Part shown: piece by piece, positions 21,421 through 34,309 of the stretch
How positions within the stretch are numbered: position 1 is the stretch's first letter
How the letters are laid out: every line of letters starts with the position of its first letter
Assembly (NCBI RefSeq): GCF_003369915.1
Contig: NC_046675.1
Coordinates: 1,860,001-1,924,000 of the forward strand
DNA length: 64,000 bases
From: Drosophila miranda
Taxonomy: Eukaryota > Arthropoda > Insecta > Diptera > Drosophilidae
Reading direction: 5' to 3'
The notes under the pieces: model-generated
The model's database searches: none
Told to the model about the DNA's origin: nothing
The model's input: only the letters and a program-made list of their open reading frames with translations
Position numbers and translations under genes: made by a program

Positions 21421-22373
21421 TTACGTAGCCACAATATACTTGGGCGTCTGGTACATTTCATACGCAAACTCCTCCCGGTGGCTGGGATCGTACTCCAGGC
21501 CCACGTAGTCTATTTCCAGGCCGAATGGACCATCCATACCCTTTTTGGCCGCCACGGAGAAACCGAAGTGGGTTACCCTGTTGAGCGGTATGGCCCCCTG
21601 GCGATCCTGGACTCGCCCTTTCGAGGATAGGAAGAACTTGGAGAAGGGTATCTTGGCGATCTGCCAGTGGGGGCCGCCGCGGGTGTACAGCACATAGTGG
21701 TAGATGTCGTTCCACATGAGATCAAAGTAGCCCTCGGTGTGCAGGTTGATCAGATAGCTGCGTCCATCACCGCGCACCTTCATGATGAGCATGTTGTACT
21801 GCGTCCAGTCGTAGGTGGACTCTCGCTTGAAGGATTTCTGCAGGGAAAAGATCAAGCAATTACAAGGCGAGCTTGATACTCATTTTTAGGATCCTTACTA
21901 ACCCGCACTCGCTTTGTGCGTATATTGGCATAGCCTGTCCGCTTTATTATGCCATCTTTTGTGTGGTTCGAGTTGACTTCGCCATGGAAAAGACCCGCTC
22001 CGGCTGCACTCAGTTCCAGAGCGGCTGTGCTCTTACCTTCGCCGTGGTCCGCGTCCGTGGTAACAGTCCACTTGTCCAGAACGTCTGGAGCCTTGAAGTC
22101 GAAGACCACATCCGTTTCACCAGGACGAAACACCAGTATGGGATCGCTTTCCAGCTGCTCCGTCACTTCCTTCCGCCACAGCTTTATCTCCTCCTTTAGG
22201 TCCCGCAGACCATCCATTATGAGCTGTTTCTTGGACGGCTCTGGCAGTTTCGTCTTGTAGCCGGATTTCTTTTCGCGCTCCCAAAAGGTACATTGCACGG
22301 CTGTGGTGTGTACTTGCTGGGCAGCCGGCATCCAACAGCTGAAGCGCTGTCCTTGTCTTAGCAATTTATACAT
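21421..22373 (-). CDS. CIA30: Complex I intermediate-associated protein 30 (NDUFAF1 homologue)
   Basis: Assembly factor for mitochondrial complex I. Two exons, 22373-21903 and 21837-21421 on the minus strand, giving 295 residues. The N terminus MYKLLRQGQRFSCWMPAAQQ is basic and lacks acidic residues, as in a mitochondrial presequence. The CIA30 domain (a galactose-binding-like fold) covers the second half, with FDFKAPDVLDKWTVTTDADH, GYANIRTKRVR across to the second exon, YLINLHTEGYFDLMWNDIYH, IPFSKFFLSSKGRVQD and FGLEIDYVGLEYD. The start lies 210 bp from the divergent start of the dehydrogenase gene. Confidence 0.94.
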
Positions 22374-22582
22374 ATTACACCATTTGCTTTTAATTGAAAA
22401 TTGAAATTTAATTTTGGGAGAGCGGTTTCAACAACGTAACAACAATCAGCTGTTCGATTCTGCCATTCCCACTGCAACGCAACAGTTGTTGGCATTCACA
22501 GGTCAACGTCGAAAACCATTTCATATTGGTGTATTTGTTGTAAACAAAATCGGGAAAAGTTCAAAGTTCCAAATCGCCAAAA

Positions 22583-23812
22583 ATGAAAGTGGAAGATTTA
22601 AACAAATGTGCCGGAAGCACCGACTGGAATGTGCTCTATTGGGTGCTGGGTACTATTCTGATGCCAGTGGCTCTGCCGCTCGCACTCTTCAATATATGGC
22701 AGCGATTCCGTGCCCAGAAATACCGTAATCAGTTGCCGGGCAAGGTAATGACTAATTTTAATAGCTTCTCGGGACTCCTTACTTATGTAAAACCGTTCTA
22801 GGTAGTGCTCATTACAGGCGCTAGCTCGGGCGTGGGCGAGGCTCTGGCTCATGTTTTCTACAGCGCAGGTTGCAAAGTGATTTTGGCAGCACGGCGCACC
22901 TTAGAATTGGAGCGCGTTAAAAAGGATCTCTTGGCACTGGACCTGGTAATGTGTACAGCTGTTATTATTTAACAATTCAATAAACCTTGCCATTACTGCG
23001 AATATGTAGGAACCTGCGTACCCACCTACTGTGCTTGGCCTGGATCTGGCGGAGCTCAACACCATACCTGACTTTGTTACGCGCGTCCTGGGTGTGTACA
23101 ACCAAGTGGACATTCTGATTAACAATGGAGGCATCAGTGTGCGAGCCGATGTAGCCTCTACGGCAGTGGATGTCGATCTCAAGATAATGGTGGTCAACTA
23201 TTTTGGCAGCGTCGCTTTAACGAAGGGTAAACAGTTGTGCAATGCCTAATAAAACCAACCACCCAACAATGGTGTATATTTTGACTTTCCAGCTCTTCTG
23301 CCATCGATGCTAAAACGCAAGAGCGGTCACATCTGCTTCATTAGCTCGGTGCAGGGAAAGTTTGCCATACCCCAGAGAGCTGCTTATTCCGCGTCCAAGC
23401 ATGCCATGCAGGCCTTTGCCGACTCGCTGCGTTCCGAGGTGGCTAGCAAGAACATAAACGTCTCCACCGTCAGTCCCGGCTACGTACGCACTCAGCTCTC
23501 ACTGAATGCTCTCACAGGAACGGGTAAAAGCTATGGCAGTAAGTCAACGGAATACATATGTATGTCCAACAAGTAATCAATATTCAATGTTGCCTTTCAG
23601 AAATGGACGACTCTACTGCCAAGGGCATGTCGCCCGATAAGTTGGCTGAACGCATTTTGAAGTGCATTCTGCGCAACGAGCCCGACATTCTGGTCAGCGA
23701 TGTTCAGGCCAAGGTCGCCTATTACCTCCGCCATCTGTGCCCCAGTCTGTTCTTCTGGATCATGGCCAAGCGCGCATTGAAATTGGAAAAGGCAGAGAAG
23801 AAGACGGGCTAG
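22583..23812 (+). CDS. Membrane-anchored short-chain dehydrogenase/reductase (DHRS7/DHRS7B type)
   Basis: NAD(P)H-dependent oxidoreductase, substrate unknown, probably on the endoplasmic reticulum or peroxisome membrane. Exons 22583-22744, 22802-22945, 23010-23226, 23293-23538 and 23601-23812 give 326 residues. A hydrophobic segment at about residues 16-38 (LYWVLGTILMPVALPLALF) is an N-terminal anchor. The cofactor motif TGASSGVG starts near residue 59. NNGG (140-143) replaces the usual NNAG. The catalytic residues are Ser193 in FISSVQG, Tyr206 and Lys210 in AAYSASKHAM. PGYVRTQLS follows. I believe the D. melanogaster counterpart is CG7601. A double poly(A) signal lies at 23996-24005. Confidence 0.92.
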
Positions 23813-26800
23813 AAATCGGATCGCACAATGTGAAATGTGAAAATGTTTTCGTGTTTAAGTATTAGTTTCGTTTTTATTGTTAATTGAATTTCACTTAAAA
23901 TGATGAAATTATAAAGTATCGCATATGTGTGTGTGTGTTGTGAGGGTTACAAATTAGCGGTTTGTTTTGTTTCGCTCGTGCTATTGCCTAAGATTAATAA
24001 ATAAAATATTGTAGTAATAGTAATCGTTAAATAAAGTACAACTTAAATGTCACACATGTGCTTTTGTTCGCTAATAATACGTTCGTTAATTTAATTATTG
24101 TTTTCGATTGGTTTAAAATTATTAATCATAAAATGCTAATATTCACTTCTTTGCTCTTCGGTTTTTGTTTTTTGTTTTCGTTTTCGTTTTGCTTGCTTTG
24201 CTCAAACTCGATTCTTGAAGACATTTACGCGCTCTTAATTGACAGAAATACAATATGTTTGTTCTTGGATGGGATGGAATGGGTTGGGATGGCTGCCGAT
24301 GCTGATGCTGATGAAGGTCTTTGACAACAGGGAAAACTGGCCATTAACTAGGGGCTAGCTAGGTGACAATGGGACTTTTGTGTGTGGGCTGGGGGAAGAT
24401 TACATGCTTACATGCAATTCATTTAGCTAAATTATAAAAATAGCATTAATCCATCTTGTGAAAAGTACAAAAAAAATTAATTACAATTGAGGTACACAAT
24501 ACACATACAGATTTAAAAATCGTTTGCAGTTTTACAATTATATATTTATACATATATGTATATATAGATTAAAATCAATCGATTTCTTATGTACAATACA
24601 CAAAAATTGTTCATTTCGCGCTAAATAGTCTTTTTTGTCACGCATCAAAATACTCTCTATCTCTCTCTCTCTCTCTCTCTCTCGGTCGGGCGCTCCGATC
24701 CGATCCGGTCCGATCTCTCTCTTCCGCTTAGACATTAATCATTTGCATTTAATATTATATACAGTACACAAACATTGGCAATTTTATATTTTTATATTTT
24801 TTTTGGTAGTCTTAAAACATTTTTCTTGCCATTAGTTTAGGTTTTTTTTGTTGACTTTGCTTTGTATAGTTCCATATTGAAATAGTCAAGATGCCGTCTT
24901 TTTTTATGAAGATAAATTACAAATTAAGTTCAATTCGATTCTTGATTTTGTTTTCGTTTAAATGTTATAAGCATTTGAAAGCGATTGTCGCGTACTCGTT
25001 TTTCCTACTATTTCATTAGCTTTTCTTGCTCCTGGTTTCCGTTTCCTCTTCTCACTGGCCTACACGCGTTAACTATCTGTGTCTATCTGGTCTGGTCTGT
25101 GTCTGGGTCTGTCATTCTGTCGATCGGGTCTGTTCGGTCGGTTTCTTGAGCTGGAGCTTATGTGTTTTATCTAATAATGGTTTGTATATTCCACAAAAAT
25201 ATACCCAAATGCTCGTAAAGTTGCAATGGTATTGCACGCCCCTTATGTACGGGTATTTATGTATGTATGTATATAGTATTTATAGTATAGATGCAATTTG
25301 ATACGCCGATTTCCTACACATTCATATAGCTACAAATATCAATCATTGTCTTAGACTACAAATCGTTATTGTTTGAGTGAGTGAGTGTCTTGTTTTGTTT
25401 ATATTCGAAAGCTGCTTTTGTGATTCGATACGGAATGTGACTATATATATACCTACATATGCATCTGTGTGTGTGTGTGGGTGTCGTATGAATATCGTTA
25501 GGTGTCCTCATTATTGTTTTGCTCTTTATTGCTCTAACTTGTTATTGCATTATAAAAACTATTTCCATTTGATATATCCTATATTTAGTACGTTCTGTAT
25601 GTACACTACTACTGCTACTGATTTGGCGAAGGCGATAGTGGCAATGGTATATGTATGTATTATATCTCTCTCTCTCTATGGGTTCGAGGCGTGCTGACAG
25701 TATGTGCAAGTGCTTGACGAGGGATATGGGGGGTCGTGGCGTGGCTGGCTAATATTCTATGTTTGTCGAATTTACTGCAAGTGCTACTCGTAAAAACTAA
25801 CTTCGATGCATATTGCTTTTGATTCTTATTGACAGTTATCGTTGGTTATCAACTACTCTGCTCCTCCCTCTGACACTCTCTATATGTATACTCTACTCGG
25901 GCTACACCAAACACCAAACACCTACTCCCTAATCCCTCTGTCCTCCCTTTCGCTGTCCTAATTGTTCCTTAACTTAGTTTTGATCTTGAAAAATATGCAA
26001 AGGATGTTTTGAAGAGTTCTTTAAGTTTAGTTCATTACTAAAATAGCACCTTGTATTGTTCTGTGTGTGTTTGAGTGTGTGTTCAGATGAGTGATCGTTC
26101 GTTGTTCGAAAGTTGAAGTGTAGTCAAACTATAAGTACATATAGTACATGTTTAAGTAGTAGGTACATAATATTAAGAGTAATACTGTTTTAAAAATTAG
26201 TTTCAAACAGATGCCAAGATTTGGCAATTAACATAACGAGAGCGATTTTTAACATAAACTCCCATTTCGATTGTGTGTCGCATAGAACATCATACGATTC
26301 TCTGCTGTGGCACACAATCTACATAAGATATTTGAACATATAGCAATCATTCACACCCATCTTAGAAGACTACCCAAACTCGAGAGATGTTTCCATCCAA
26401 CAGTCCTCGAATAATTACAATATTCACAGGAACATCACGGATAGTGGAGGAGTCCTCATCGAATGGGTGCAAAATAGACAGTGCGGGACATAAGTGTTTG
26501 CACAGCAATAGCTTTTCAACTTACTGCTGGTCTAAGAGCTATTCTTGTCTTGGCTGGGAACAGGCAGAATGATTTTCCTCTGAGATTCTGTGGCTTCTTT
26601 GAAGGTACTTTGAGATTAAATATTGGACAGTTCCACGGAACTAGGACAAAGGTGATCAGATGGGCTCATAGATGGGACATAGCTCATTGACATAAAAGCG
26701 AAATGCGCCAATCTTATAGAAAATTCATTCATTTATCGGTATCAGATGAAACTATTTATCTTTTGATAATTACTTTTGAAGAGCTCTTGAATCTGCAGTA

Positions 26801-27356
26801 AGCTGAAAATCTATTGCTGCGCTAACACTTAATTCCAGCACAGTAGATATATAATAGGTATTTATGCTCAGATGTAGGCAAAGTTCTGTTTCGTTTCGGT
26901 TTGCAGAATACAATACAATACAACAGTAAACAGTAGAAGGTACAACGTGCGGTGAGTGAGTGCGACTGGCGGTTTGGAATTTGCGGTGGCTTTCAATGGG
27001 TGGGTGGGTGTGCGGCAGGGATTGCTGGTTGTGTGTGTGGTGGAGGCGAGCCTTGGTCGGGGGATATGTACGAGAGTATGTGTGGGTGTGTTTGGGCGTG
27101 GGTGTGGGCGTGGCGTGGTATTCACATATTCAGCAGAAACGGCAAGTTTAAGGCAGTGTAAAGTACATATACATACATATATCTTTGCATGTACAAATAC
27201 AAATATATATACAATGTATATACTCGTATATGCAGGAATGCATGTAAACCTATGCGACAATTTGTATAACTAACATTAAGACTTATCACTTTCACTTGGT
27301 TGGTTGTTGGTTGGAAACGAGAAGCAACCGCCGCGAAGCTGCTGCTGCTGCTGCTC
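23813..27356. other. Convergent 3' region between the dehydrogenase gene and Kul
   Basis: About 3.5 kb of AT-rich DNA between two convergent stop codons. The dehydrogenase 3' UTR probably ends near 24.0 kb. The rest may be a long Kul 3' UTR; minus-strand AATAAA candidates occur at 25525-25530 and 23873-23878, the second one inside the opposite gene's 3' UTR. A CT run is at 24653-24683 and a CTG run at 27340-27354. A stretch at about 26380-26700 is less AT-rich than its surroundings and unlike the UTR on either side; I cannot identify it. No gene is supported. Confidence 0.5.
24653..24683. repeat. CT microsatellite
   Basis: About 30 bp of nearly pure CT dinucleotides in the convergent 3' region. 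Confidence 0.9.
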
Positions 27357-30300
27357 TTAGCTAACCAGATTCTCGACGTCGGACACGACTACCTCCAGGT
27401 CCGATGGCAGCTCATTGTTGTCTGTGGTGGCGATCGTCGTCGCCGCCGCCCCTGCTCCTGGCTTGGGTGCAGACGCTGACGCCGGTGCCGTTGAGCGCGT
27501 CCGGAAGTTGTGGAGACTCCGTCGCATCGGCTGGGCAGGCGGTTGTCGCTGCATGGCGCTGGTCGAGGCGGATTGCTGCAGCGGCAGGGGTAACGCTGCT
27601 CCCGCAGCAATCGACGAGCTTGTCGTCGTGGTGCTGCTGGAAGATTGACGCGAGAAGCTGGGCGGCCCTGCTGCTGTCGTGGCATTCGAGCCACCGCCAC
27701 CAAGGCTGGCTCGCGGAATGTTGCTGAAGCTGTTGCGCGAGTTGCGCGTAGGCGGCACTGGCGCTGCCTTTGACGAGGCACTGCTGTCCCTGCGCAGGTT
27801 CGCATTGGAGGAGGAACGTCGCTGGGGCGAGGCAGTGGAATTGCTCACGGGTGGATCTTTGCCGTTCTTGGCCCCACTGGCCTTCAGGTTGAGGCTGCTC
27901 CGCTTCTTGGTCTTGGCCACGTTCTGGCTAAGATTGATGAGGTTCTGGGTGCTGCCAAAGTTGCGCGTAAGATTCACAGAGCCGCCAGCGGCCTGGGCAT
28001 CGGCTTTCACTTTGCTGCTGCTACGTCGCGGAGCTACGGCGAAGGGATTGTGGGTGGACAGCGAGTTGGAGCGACGGTACGAGCTGCGCTGGACAGGAAC
28101 TGGTGGCGGTGGCGCTGGCCCCTCCAAGCTGCCTCTGTTGGAGCTGGGACCAACTTTACAGCTGCTGGACTTTGATGTGGAGGCCTCGGCCTGCAGATCC
28201 ACATTCTCGTAGCAGTGCTCTGTGGGTCGCGACGTTACCGGAGGCTTTAGCGTCTCGTAGTTGGGCTCGTTGAGCGTCAGAATTTGGTTATCATCCTCTG
28301 CCTCATTGCAGAGAAGTAGAGCGCTCCGCTTGGTGCGCGCCGCGATGTCCTTGGAGGCAGGCTGTCCTGCGGTACGCGTACTGCCCTTCTGTCCTCGCTT
28401 GGGCCGACCTGCGACCACGTGCGTCTTCACTTTGGGCTTCTTGGACAGACGCAGCGAGAACTTGAACGGTGGCTTGTAGACCACTTGGAGTTTCACCTTC
28501 TCGTTGGACAGATTTCCCATCGATTTGGTCTTCTGCGGGGGCTTCTGAACCAGCCTTTCCGGTGTGGACTGCGATTTGCTCATCACCTTGCGGACCCGGG
28601 AGCTGTGCTCGATGTGCGAAAGCGGCTGGGCCACGATTGGCGATTCCAGCAGCCACTTTTGCACCTTGCCAAAGGTGTTGGTGTGATTGTTGGTCGTCGA
28701 CAGATTGGAGGCATCATCGCCGTTGTTGTTTCGATGCGAGTAATCGATGATTTCCTTCATGTGCTTGCCCAGTTTCTTGTTGGACTTCTTGGGATCCTCC
28801 TCCAACGACTTTTTCTTGCCAATCCCCTGGGATCTTTGCGTCTTCTTTGGCTCTGCACTCGAGCTAGTTTTTCCAACTCCATGGGAACCTCCCACTGCGG
28901 CGGCGGCGACGGCAGCAGCTCCTGCAACCGCGCCCGTTCCAGACTTCTTGCTGCGCTCGCCACGCACCTTCTTCTTGAAGGGCACCTTCGTCCGAACAGC
29001 AGTGTGGACTATCACTCCGTTGTTGTTCTCCGGCAGTCGCACCGTCTCCGTGGTAGCGCTGTGTATTATGGTAACGGACTTAAGCTTCAGATTCGACCGT
29101 TTCGCCAGCAGCTTTGTGCTCAATATCTGCCAAAGAGAGACACAGAGAGAGGGTCAGATTAAATAGAACGAGTTGGGATAGAAAGGGAATCGGAAATGGA
29201 TTCAATGCTCATCAAATGATTCCTAGATTCTGCCCTAATATAGCCGCACGAGACTACTGCTAAATGAACGTGTTCTTCAATAGATTCTAAGGGGATTCGG
29301 ACGTCGAATGCTGGCTGCTCACCCACAGACTGAGACTGAGCCTGCGCAAGCCCTTTGGCCTCCTGCTGATCCCTTAGCATATGCGTGACCAGGCGCATTA
29401 GCTTTTGCAAAACCAAAGAACAAACTCCAGTCAAATTAAATTTCTCAATCAATTCCCATTTAAAGAAATTGTTACGCCCCAAATTCGTGCCACTTACCAG
29501 CAACAAAATGACGCCAATGGCGGCCAAAGCCACTGTATACCAGTTGTGCTGCATCCACTTCTTGAATGTGGCAATGCTCTCCTCCGAGAGCAGCAGCTTG
29601 CGCAGCGTGGCCAGCGGGCCAGAGGGATCCACCTCGCGACACTTTTGAAAGACATCACAGTATCTGAAAAGTAAGGAGGGATAATGAGTGGCCCCTTTGG
29701 GCTTGAGAATGTGTGTAATCGAACCCATTGTAGTCATTGCACGGTGTGCCTGGCTTCGAGTACATGTCCGGTACATCGAAGGGAGCCTCATTCCACTCGA
29801 AGGAGCTCCTGCACGCGTTGTCCTCGCCAGGCAGCTTGCAGCACAGCTCACACGACTTGATCCGATCGTCCTGAGGTCCGGGTATGCACTGGCACGACTC
29901 CAGGCCATAGGCCAAACAAATGCTGCCGGTGCAGTCGCCCATATAACAGACAAATTCCTTGTTACAGATCGTCTTGTTCGGCTTGTTCACCGATGGCGGG
30001 CACTGGGGCACACGTCCATCGCAGAACGAGGGATCGCGACAGCCATTGTCGTCACGGCACTTGTCGCCAAACTTCAGCTTGCAGTCGGTGGTGCAGCAGG
30101 GGCCCTGGGAGGGACTGCAGCGGGCATGCGGTGTCAGGGTACAGGGCGTCTCATCAATACGCGGCTGACGGGACATGGGAAAGCAGCAAGAGTCCTTGCA
30201 GTCCTCCTCCCAGCCGCAGTCGCATTGCTCTCCCGGTTCTACGACGCCATTGCCACAAATCGAGGACTGTGGCTCAGTGAAGCAGCCCTTCATGGAACGC

Positions 30301-32778
30301 GCCTTGGCATTCAGTACCGGCTCAATGGACTTCAAAGAGCAGGTGCTGAACTTGTTGTTGTTCTTCTTGTCCCCGGAAGTGGCACGGGCAAACATAATGA
30401 AGTTGCCATCCTCCCCGCCAGGCGTGCACTGTTCGGGATCGTGCTGGAAAATGCCAAAAGCCGATTAGATTAATGATCATATAAAGGAATGTGGGATGGG
30501 GACCCTACCGGAGAGCCGAAATTGTGGCCAATTTCGTGGGCTAACGTCACATGTGAGACGGCGGGTGGCACATGCTTGCCATAGTTCAAGAGCGTCACAA
30601 TGCCCGTGTTTAGGGACTTCAGGGAGCCCCGATAGTGTCCATTCTTCTCGCAGACACCGCCAGCATTCTTAAGATCTCCCGTCCAGGCCAGTCCCAAGGT
30701 GCCCATCTCAAAGTCGCGGTAGGTAAACATATAGGCCAGGCAAAAGGCATCGTAGTCTTCCTCTGCGCAATGGATTAAAGCGATTAAATCATACAGAAGG
30801 AGCATTCATTTCAAAATTCTTACCCGAAAACAGTTCCAAGAACTTCTCCACGCCATAGTTACCGGGGAAGCGATAGCTGGGATCCTTCATGGCGTTCATA
30901 TTGTGCACCTTGATGCGCTTTATCATGAACGTGATGTTGTCCGGCTTGCCATCGTTATTAAAGTCTGTATTTCGATAGATCGAGTTGGCACGCTGCACAT
31001 GACGCGTGATGGCCTCAATGGAGGCCTCGTCGGAGCCCATTTTCTGAAAGAAAGTGTGATCTGCCTGCAGATACAGCATGCACGTGGTCTTGCGATCGTA
31101 CAGCAGCCGGGGCGAGCTGTGTATATCGTCGCCCCTACCGCTCAGCAAATTCGTCATCAGCATGCTGTTAAAGCTCGGATTGTGTGGATTCGGTGCGAAT
31201 ATAATCTCCGGATTGTAGTTATTTACAATGATGTTTGGTTTCTTGGTGGCCCCGTTTTTTGTGATGATCTCCACGTGTGTCTTGTGGCTTGGTCGATCGT
31301 TGCTGTTGCCGTTGCCGTTTCCGTTGTTGTTGTTCCCCAGGAAGAGCGTTGTCCAGTTGGCATTGAAGAAGTTACTCGGTAGATTTCCGTTTCCGCTGTT
31401 GCTGTTGCTGCTGTTGTTTGGCTCTTCGTAGGGCGTGCCAAACTCTGGCTCGATGGGACGATTGTATGTGCTCACAATGATGTTCTTGTGCTTCGTATAC
31501 AGTTTACGCACATTGTTGTTGCTGTTTCCGCTATTGTTGTTGTTGCTATTATTATTGGCATTGTTGCTGTTGTAGCTGCGACTGCCTTCGCCGACATTGG
31601 AGGGATTATAGTTATTTACAAGTATATTGCGGTTCGACGTAGGTTTCGTCAGGGTGGCCAGAAAGCTCTCGGTGCTGCGGCCAGTATTCCTCGTTGTCGA
31701 GGTGGTTGGATATCTTCTGGTTGGCCTCTCATCACTCCGATCCTCTTCGGAGGCCAGGACGCGAAAATCATCATTGTAGGGCACCTCCAGATCCAATGGC
31801 AAAGGCGGGTTACGATTGTACGTGGGCGTAGGACTATCAGACATGGCCACCTAGAAGAAAACACATCAATTAGATCCGATACAATGGCATTTCCTTTGGT
31901 AATTGCTTACCTCCTCTGGCAGCCAACGTTTTTTTCTCAACTTTTCGCTGGCGCAGTGCGTCTTCGTTGGCACCTGGGAGCTCAGACCGCCTCCGAGGTG
32001 CTCCTTTTGCATATTTACATCACTTAACTTATAGACTATGCTGTGGACGCCGCTCTCGGCGAGTTGCTGGGAGTAGCGTTGCGCTGGCTCGATGTAATAG
32101 TGCTCCGCTTGGGTTTCAATCGTGCCATCGAGCAGATTATCACTGGTTAGAATGGCCTGCACATGGGCAGCCTCATCGTCCTCCAAGCTGCCGGTGTAAA
32201 TGCGTGAGACATCGTAGTCGATGGGTCCCAATGTGTTCTCGATTTCCACATCGTGGGCGAACACCGAATGCGGCTGTTGACGCAGCACCAATCGAAAATC
32301 TCTGCGAGAGAGAGCGAAAGGGGGGACAGTGATTAAGTGTAATCGGAGCTCGGAATTGAATTGAGTTCAAACTGCAACAAAGTCCAAACCCACCCACGCA
32401 CACTCACCTGTCATGGGCCGAGAAATTCAATCGTATTGTGTGCGCTAATCCACTCGAGGACGATGACGACGACGACGATGTCGACGACGGTGTGGGATCC
32501 ACTTGACGCTTTTGGCGGAAGCGCGCCTGCTCCAAGTGCCTGAGCTGGGCTGCCTGCAGCACACTGCGATCGAAGTTCGCCGCCTCCCAGTGCTTGATGT
32601 ACGGCGTCAGTTTGTGGGTGTAGCCTGACGAAAGATCAAAGCTCTTGACTCAGCGTTTCCTTGTGGGTGAGGGAGGGAAAGTATTGGGACACTTACCTGG
32701 CAGCTTGAGTGGCGTTGGAACGGCCAGCAGCTCACTGGGCATCCACAAAACCGCCAGGAGCCCCAGCAGCCAGCTCAT
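27357..32778 (-). CDS. Kul: Kuzbanian-like ADAM10-type metalloprotease
   Basis: Membrane-anchored zinc protease of the ADAM10 family, a shedding enzyme for surface proteins. Minus-strand exons in transcript order: 32778-32697, 32624-32408, 32301-31911, 31850-30824, 30762-30509, 30443-29725, 29663-29498 and 29126-27357, all in phase, giving 1541 residues. Signal peptide 1-20 ([20 protein letters not shown]). The prodomain ends at a furin-like RKKR near 222-225. An Asn-rich spacer follows, then the catalytic domain with the zinc motif [12 protein letters not shown] at 648-659, its end split by an intron. The disintegrin and Cys-rich region runs from [16 protein letters not shown] to [15 protein letters not shown]. 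One transmembrane segment lies near 935-955. The last exon encodes a 589-residue cytoplasmic tail, basic then Ser/Pro-rich, with PPPPVPVQR, a likely SH3 ligand. Confidence 0.94.
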
Positions 32779-34309
32779 CTGGCTGGATTGTGTTGTATTT
32801 GTGTCTGGGCGATAGTGTGTGTGGCTGTGTTCTGGCAGTGTGTATGTGGTGTGTGTGTGTGTGTGGAAACCTAACTAGTTCTAGGTTGCGTTTTCTTGGA
32901 TTAACCTCTGTGTCTGACCCCCAGGCATCACATTATTGCAGCCGTCGTCGCCGTTTCGCTCTGTTGCAATAGAGAGTGTGCCAGAGGAGAAAGAGGTGCA
33001 GTGCAGGGAAATTGCTCAGGCCGCAATCCGCGTACCAATCTGTGACATTTCCACGCGAGAAGCTGTTGGAGAAGAATGAGAATGGATATAATCGAGTTGA
33101 TTGCACTAACGGTTGCCCTGCCTCTCTCGCACAAAGAAACACTGCATTACGTATACGTCCGGACTCCAGAGCAGGCTCACAGCTACAGCTCCAGCTCCAG
33201 CTACAGCTCCAGATCATATGGAGAGGGGCAAAAAGTGGCTTTCACCTTTTCCAGCAACAATAAAATATACGCAAAATCTTTTGTTCAACAACAATTTTTA
33301 CGTTTCTTTGCATAAAAGGCAACAGCAACAAACAGCAGGAGAGCAGAGAGAGAGGAAGAGCAGCGCCACAGCATCTCATTAGCACTTCACATACGCACGC
33401 ACACATCCATACATATGTACGTCCGTTCGTATAGAGAGTTGGTTATAGGTGTGCGTGTGTGCCCGTGAAAATTACTGTTAGTTTCCCGTTTGTGGCTTTC
33501 CAGTCTTTAGCGCACATTTCCTTTTGGTCAATGGAATTAAATGCATTCCTTTGCACTATTGACAACCGTTTAATTGGATAATTATTCTTTTCTTGTTGTG
33601 CGTGCAAAAGGGTTTGAGTGTGTTGTTGTGTACAAATGTGTGTGGCTGTGTGTGTATTCTGGCCCAAAAAACGCTGATGCGCTGCTTCTTACTCGCTGCT
33701 CGCTGTTGTTGTTGGTGGCTTAAACCAAAATAAGATACACGAAATTCAATTAGCCACAAATTGTTGCACTTTTTCGTTTGGTTAATTGGATTTGGCCAAC
33801 TTGCAAATACATATCAAATATTTAAAAGAAACAAACACGCGCAAACACACACAAAACAATCGACCTCCACTGGTCGCTGTTTTTCCCATTAACGCGCTAC
33901 CACTGGCGTAAATGGTTATAAGCCAGTCCCAAGTTTTTTTTTCGTTTCGTTACCAGGGCCCAAAAACCTGTTCTTCTGCTTATTCATCCAGGCCCGAAAC
34001 AAACGGATTTCCCGTGCAGTTTATGGAGTTATTATTTATGTAAACCTTGATTAATGGCACATACTTTTTATATCCACTCGAGCACTGGCATTTTAATTCG
34101 TTTTGTTCTCCAGAAACAACTTTTTTTGTGTCGCCACCATCCACCACCCACCGAGAAACGAACCAAGTACGTATTTAAACTGTTTCAGCTAGGTATCGAT
34201 AGTTTACCATCGATAGTTTCGTTATTTATTACAGGAATTTTACATTTTGCGGAATTTAAAATCTATTTAGACAATATACATATCCACTATCTTAAACACG
34301 CCTTACATA
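32779..34309. other. 5' flank of Kul and intergenic DNA
   Basis: About 1.5 kb upstream of the Kul start, expected to contain its 5' UTR and promoter. It has GT runs (about 32850-32862 and 33440-33460). Near the right end, TATCGATA (34194-34201) and CATCGATA (34208-34215) form a pair of DRE-type sites 14 bp apart. A poly(A) signal for the next minus-strand gene is at 34225-34230. No gene is evident. Confidence 0.5.
34194..34215. promoter_or_regulatory. Pair of DRE-like sites (TATCGATA, CATCGATA)
   Basis: One perfect and one near-perfect copy of the DREF-binding motif, 14 bp apart. They lie just past the 3' end of the small coiled-coil gene and about 1.4 kb upstream of the Kul start codon. Which promoter they serve is not clear. 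Paired ATCGATA is also bound by insulator proteins such as BEAF-32 in flies, so a boundary role is possible. Confidence 0.5.

Noticed and set aside
24653-24683. Simple-repeat blocks as a CRISPR array or other spaced-repeat system
   Set aside because: All are eukaryotic microsatellites with units of 2-8 bp and no spacers.
26868-27260. 130-codon minus-strand frame with a His/Thr/Pro-rich middle
   Set aside because: Lies in the 3' region of Kul and arises from GTGG-type simple repeats; no start context or homology.
28419-29162. 247-codon plus-strand frame opposite the Kul cytoplasmic tail exon
   Set aside because: Shadow of the sense frame, with composition explained by it.
29688-30473. 261-codon plus-strand frame opposite the Kul disintegrin exon
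   Set aside because: Antisense shadow of a long conserved exon; it runs through the Kul splice site.
33076-33315. Plus-strand frame starting MRMDIIELIALTVALPLSHK, resembling a signal peptide
   Set aside because: Short, upstream of Kul on the other strand, followed by a simple-repeat Ser/Tyr run; no promoter or homology.
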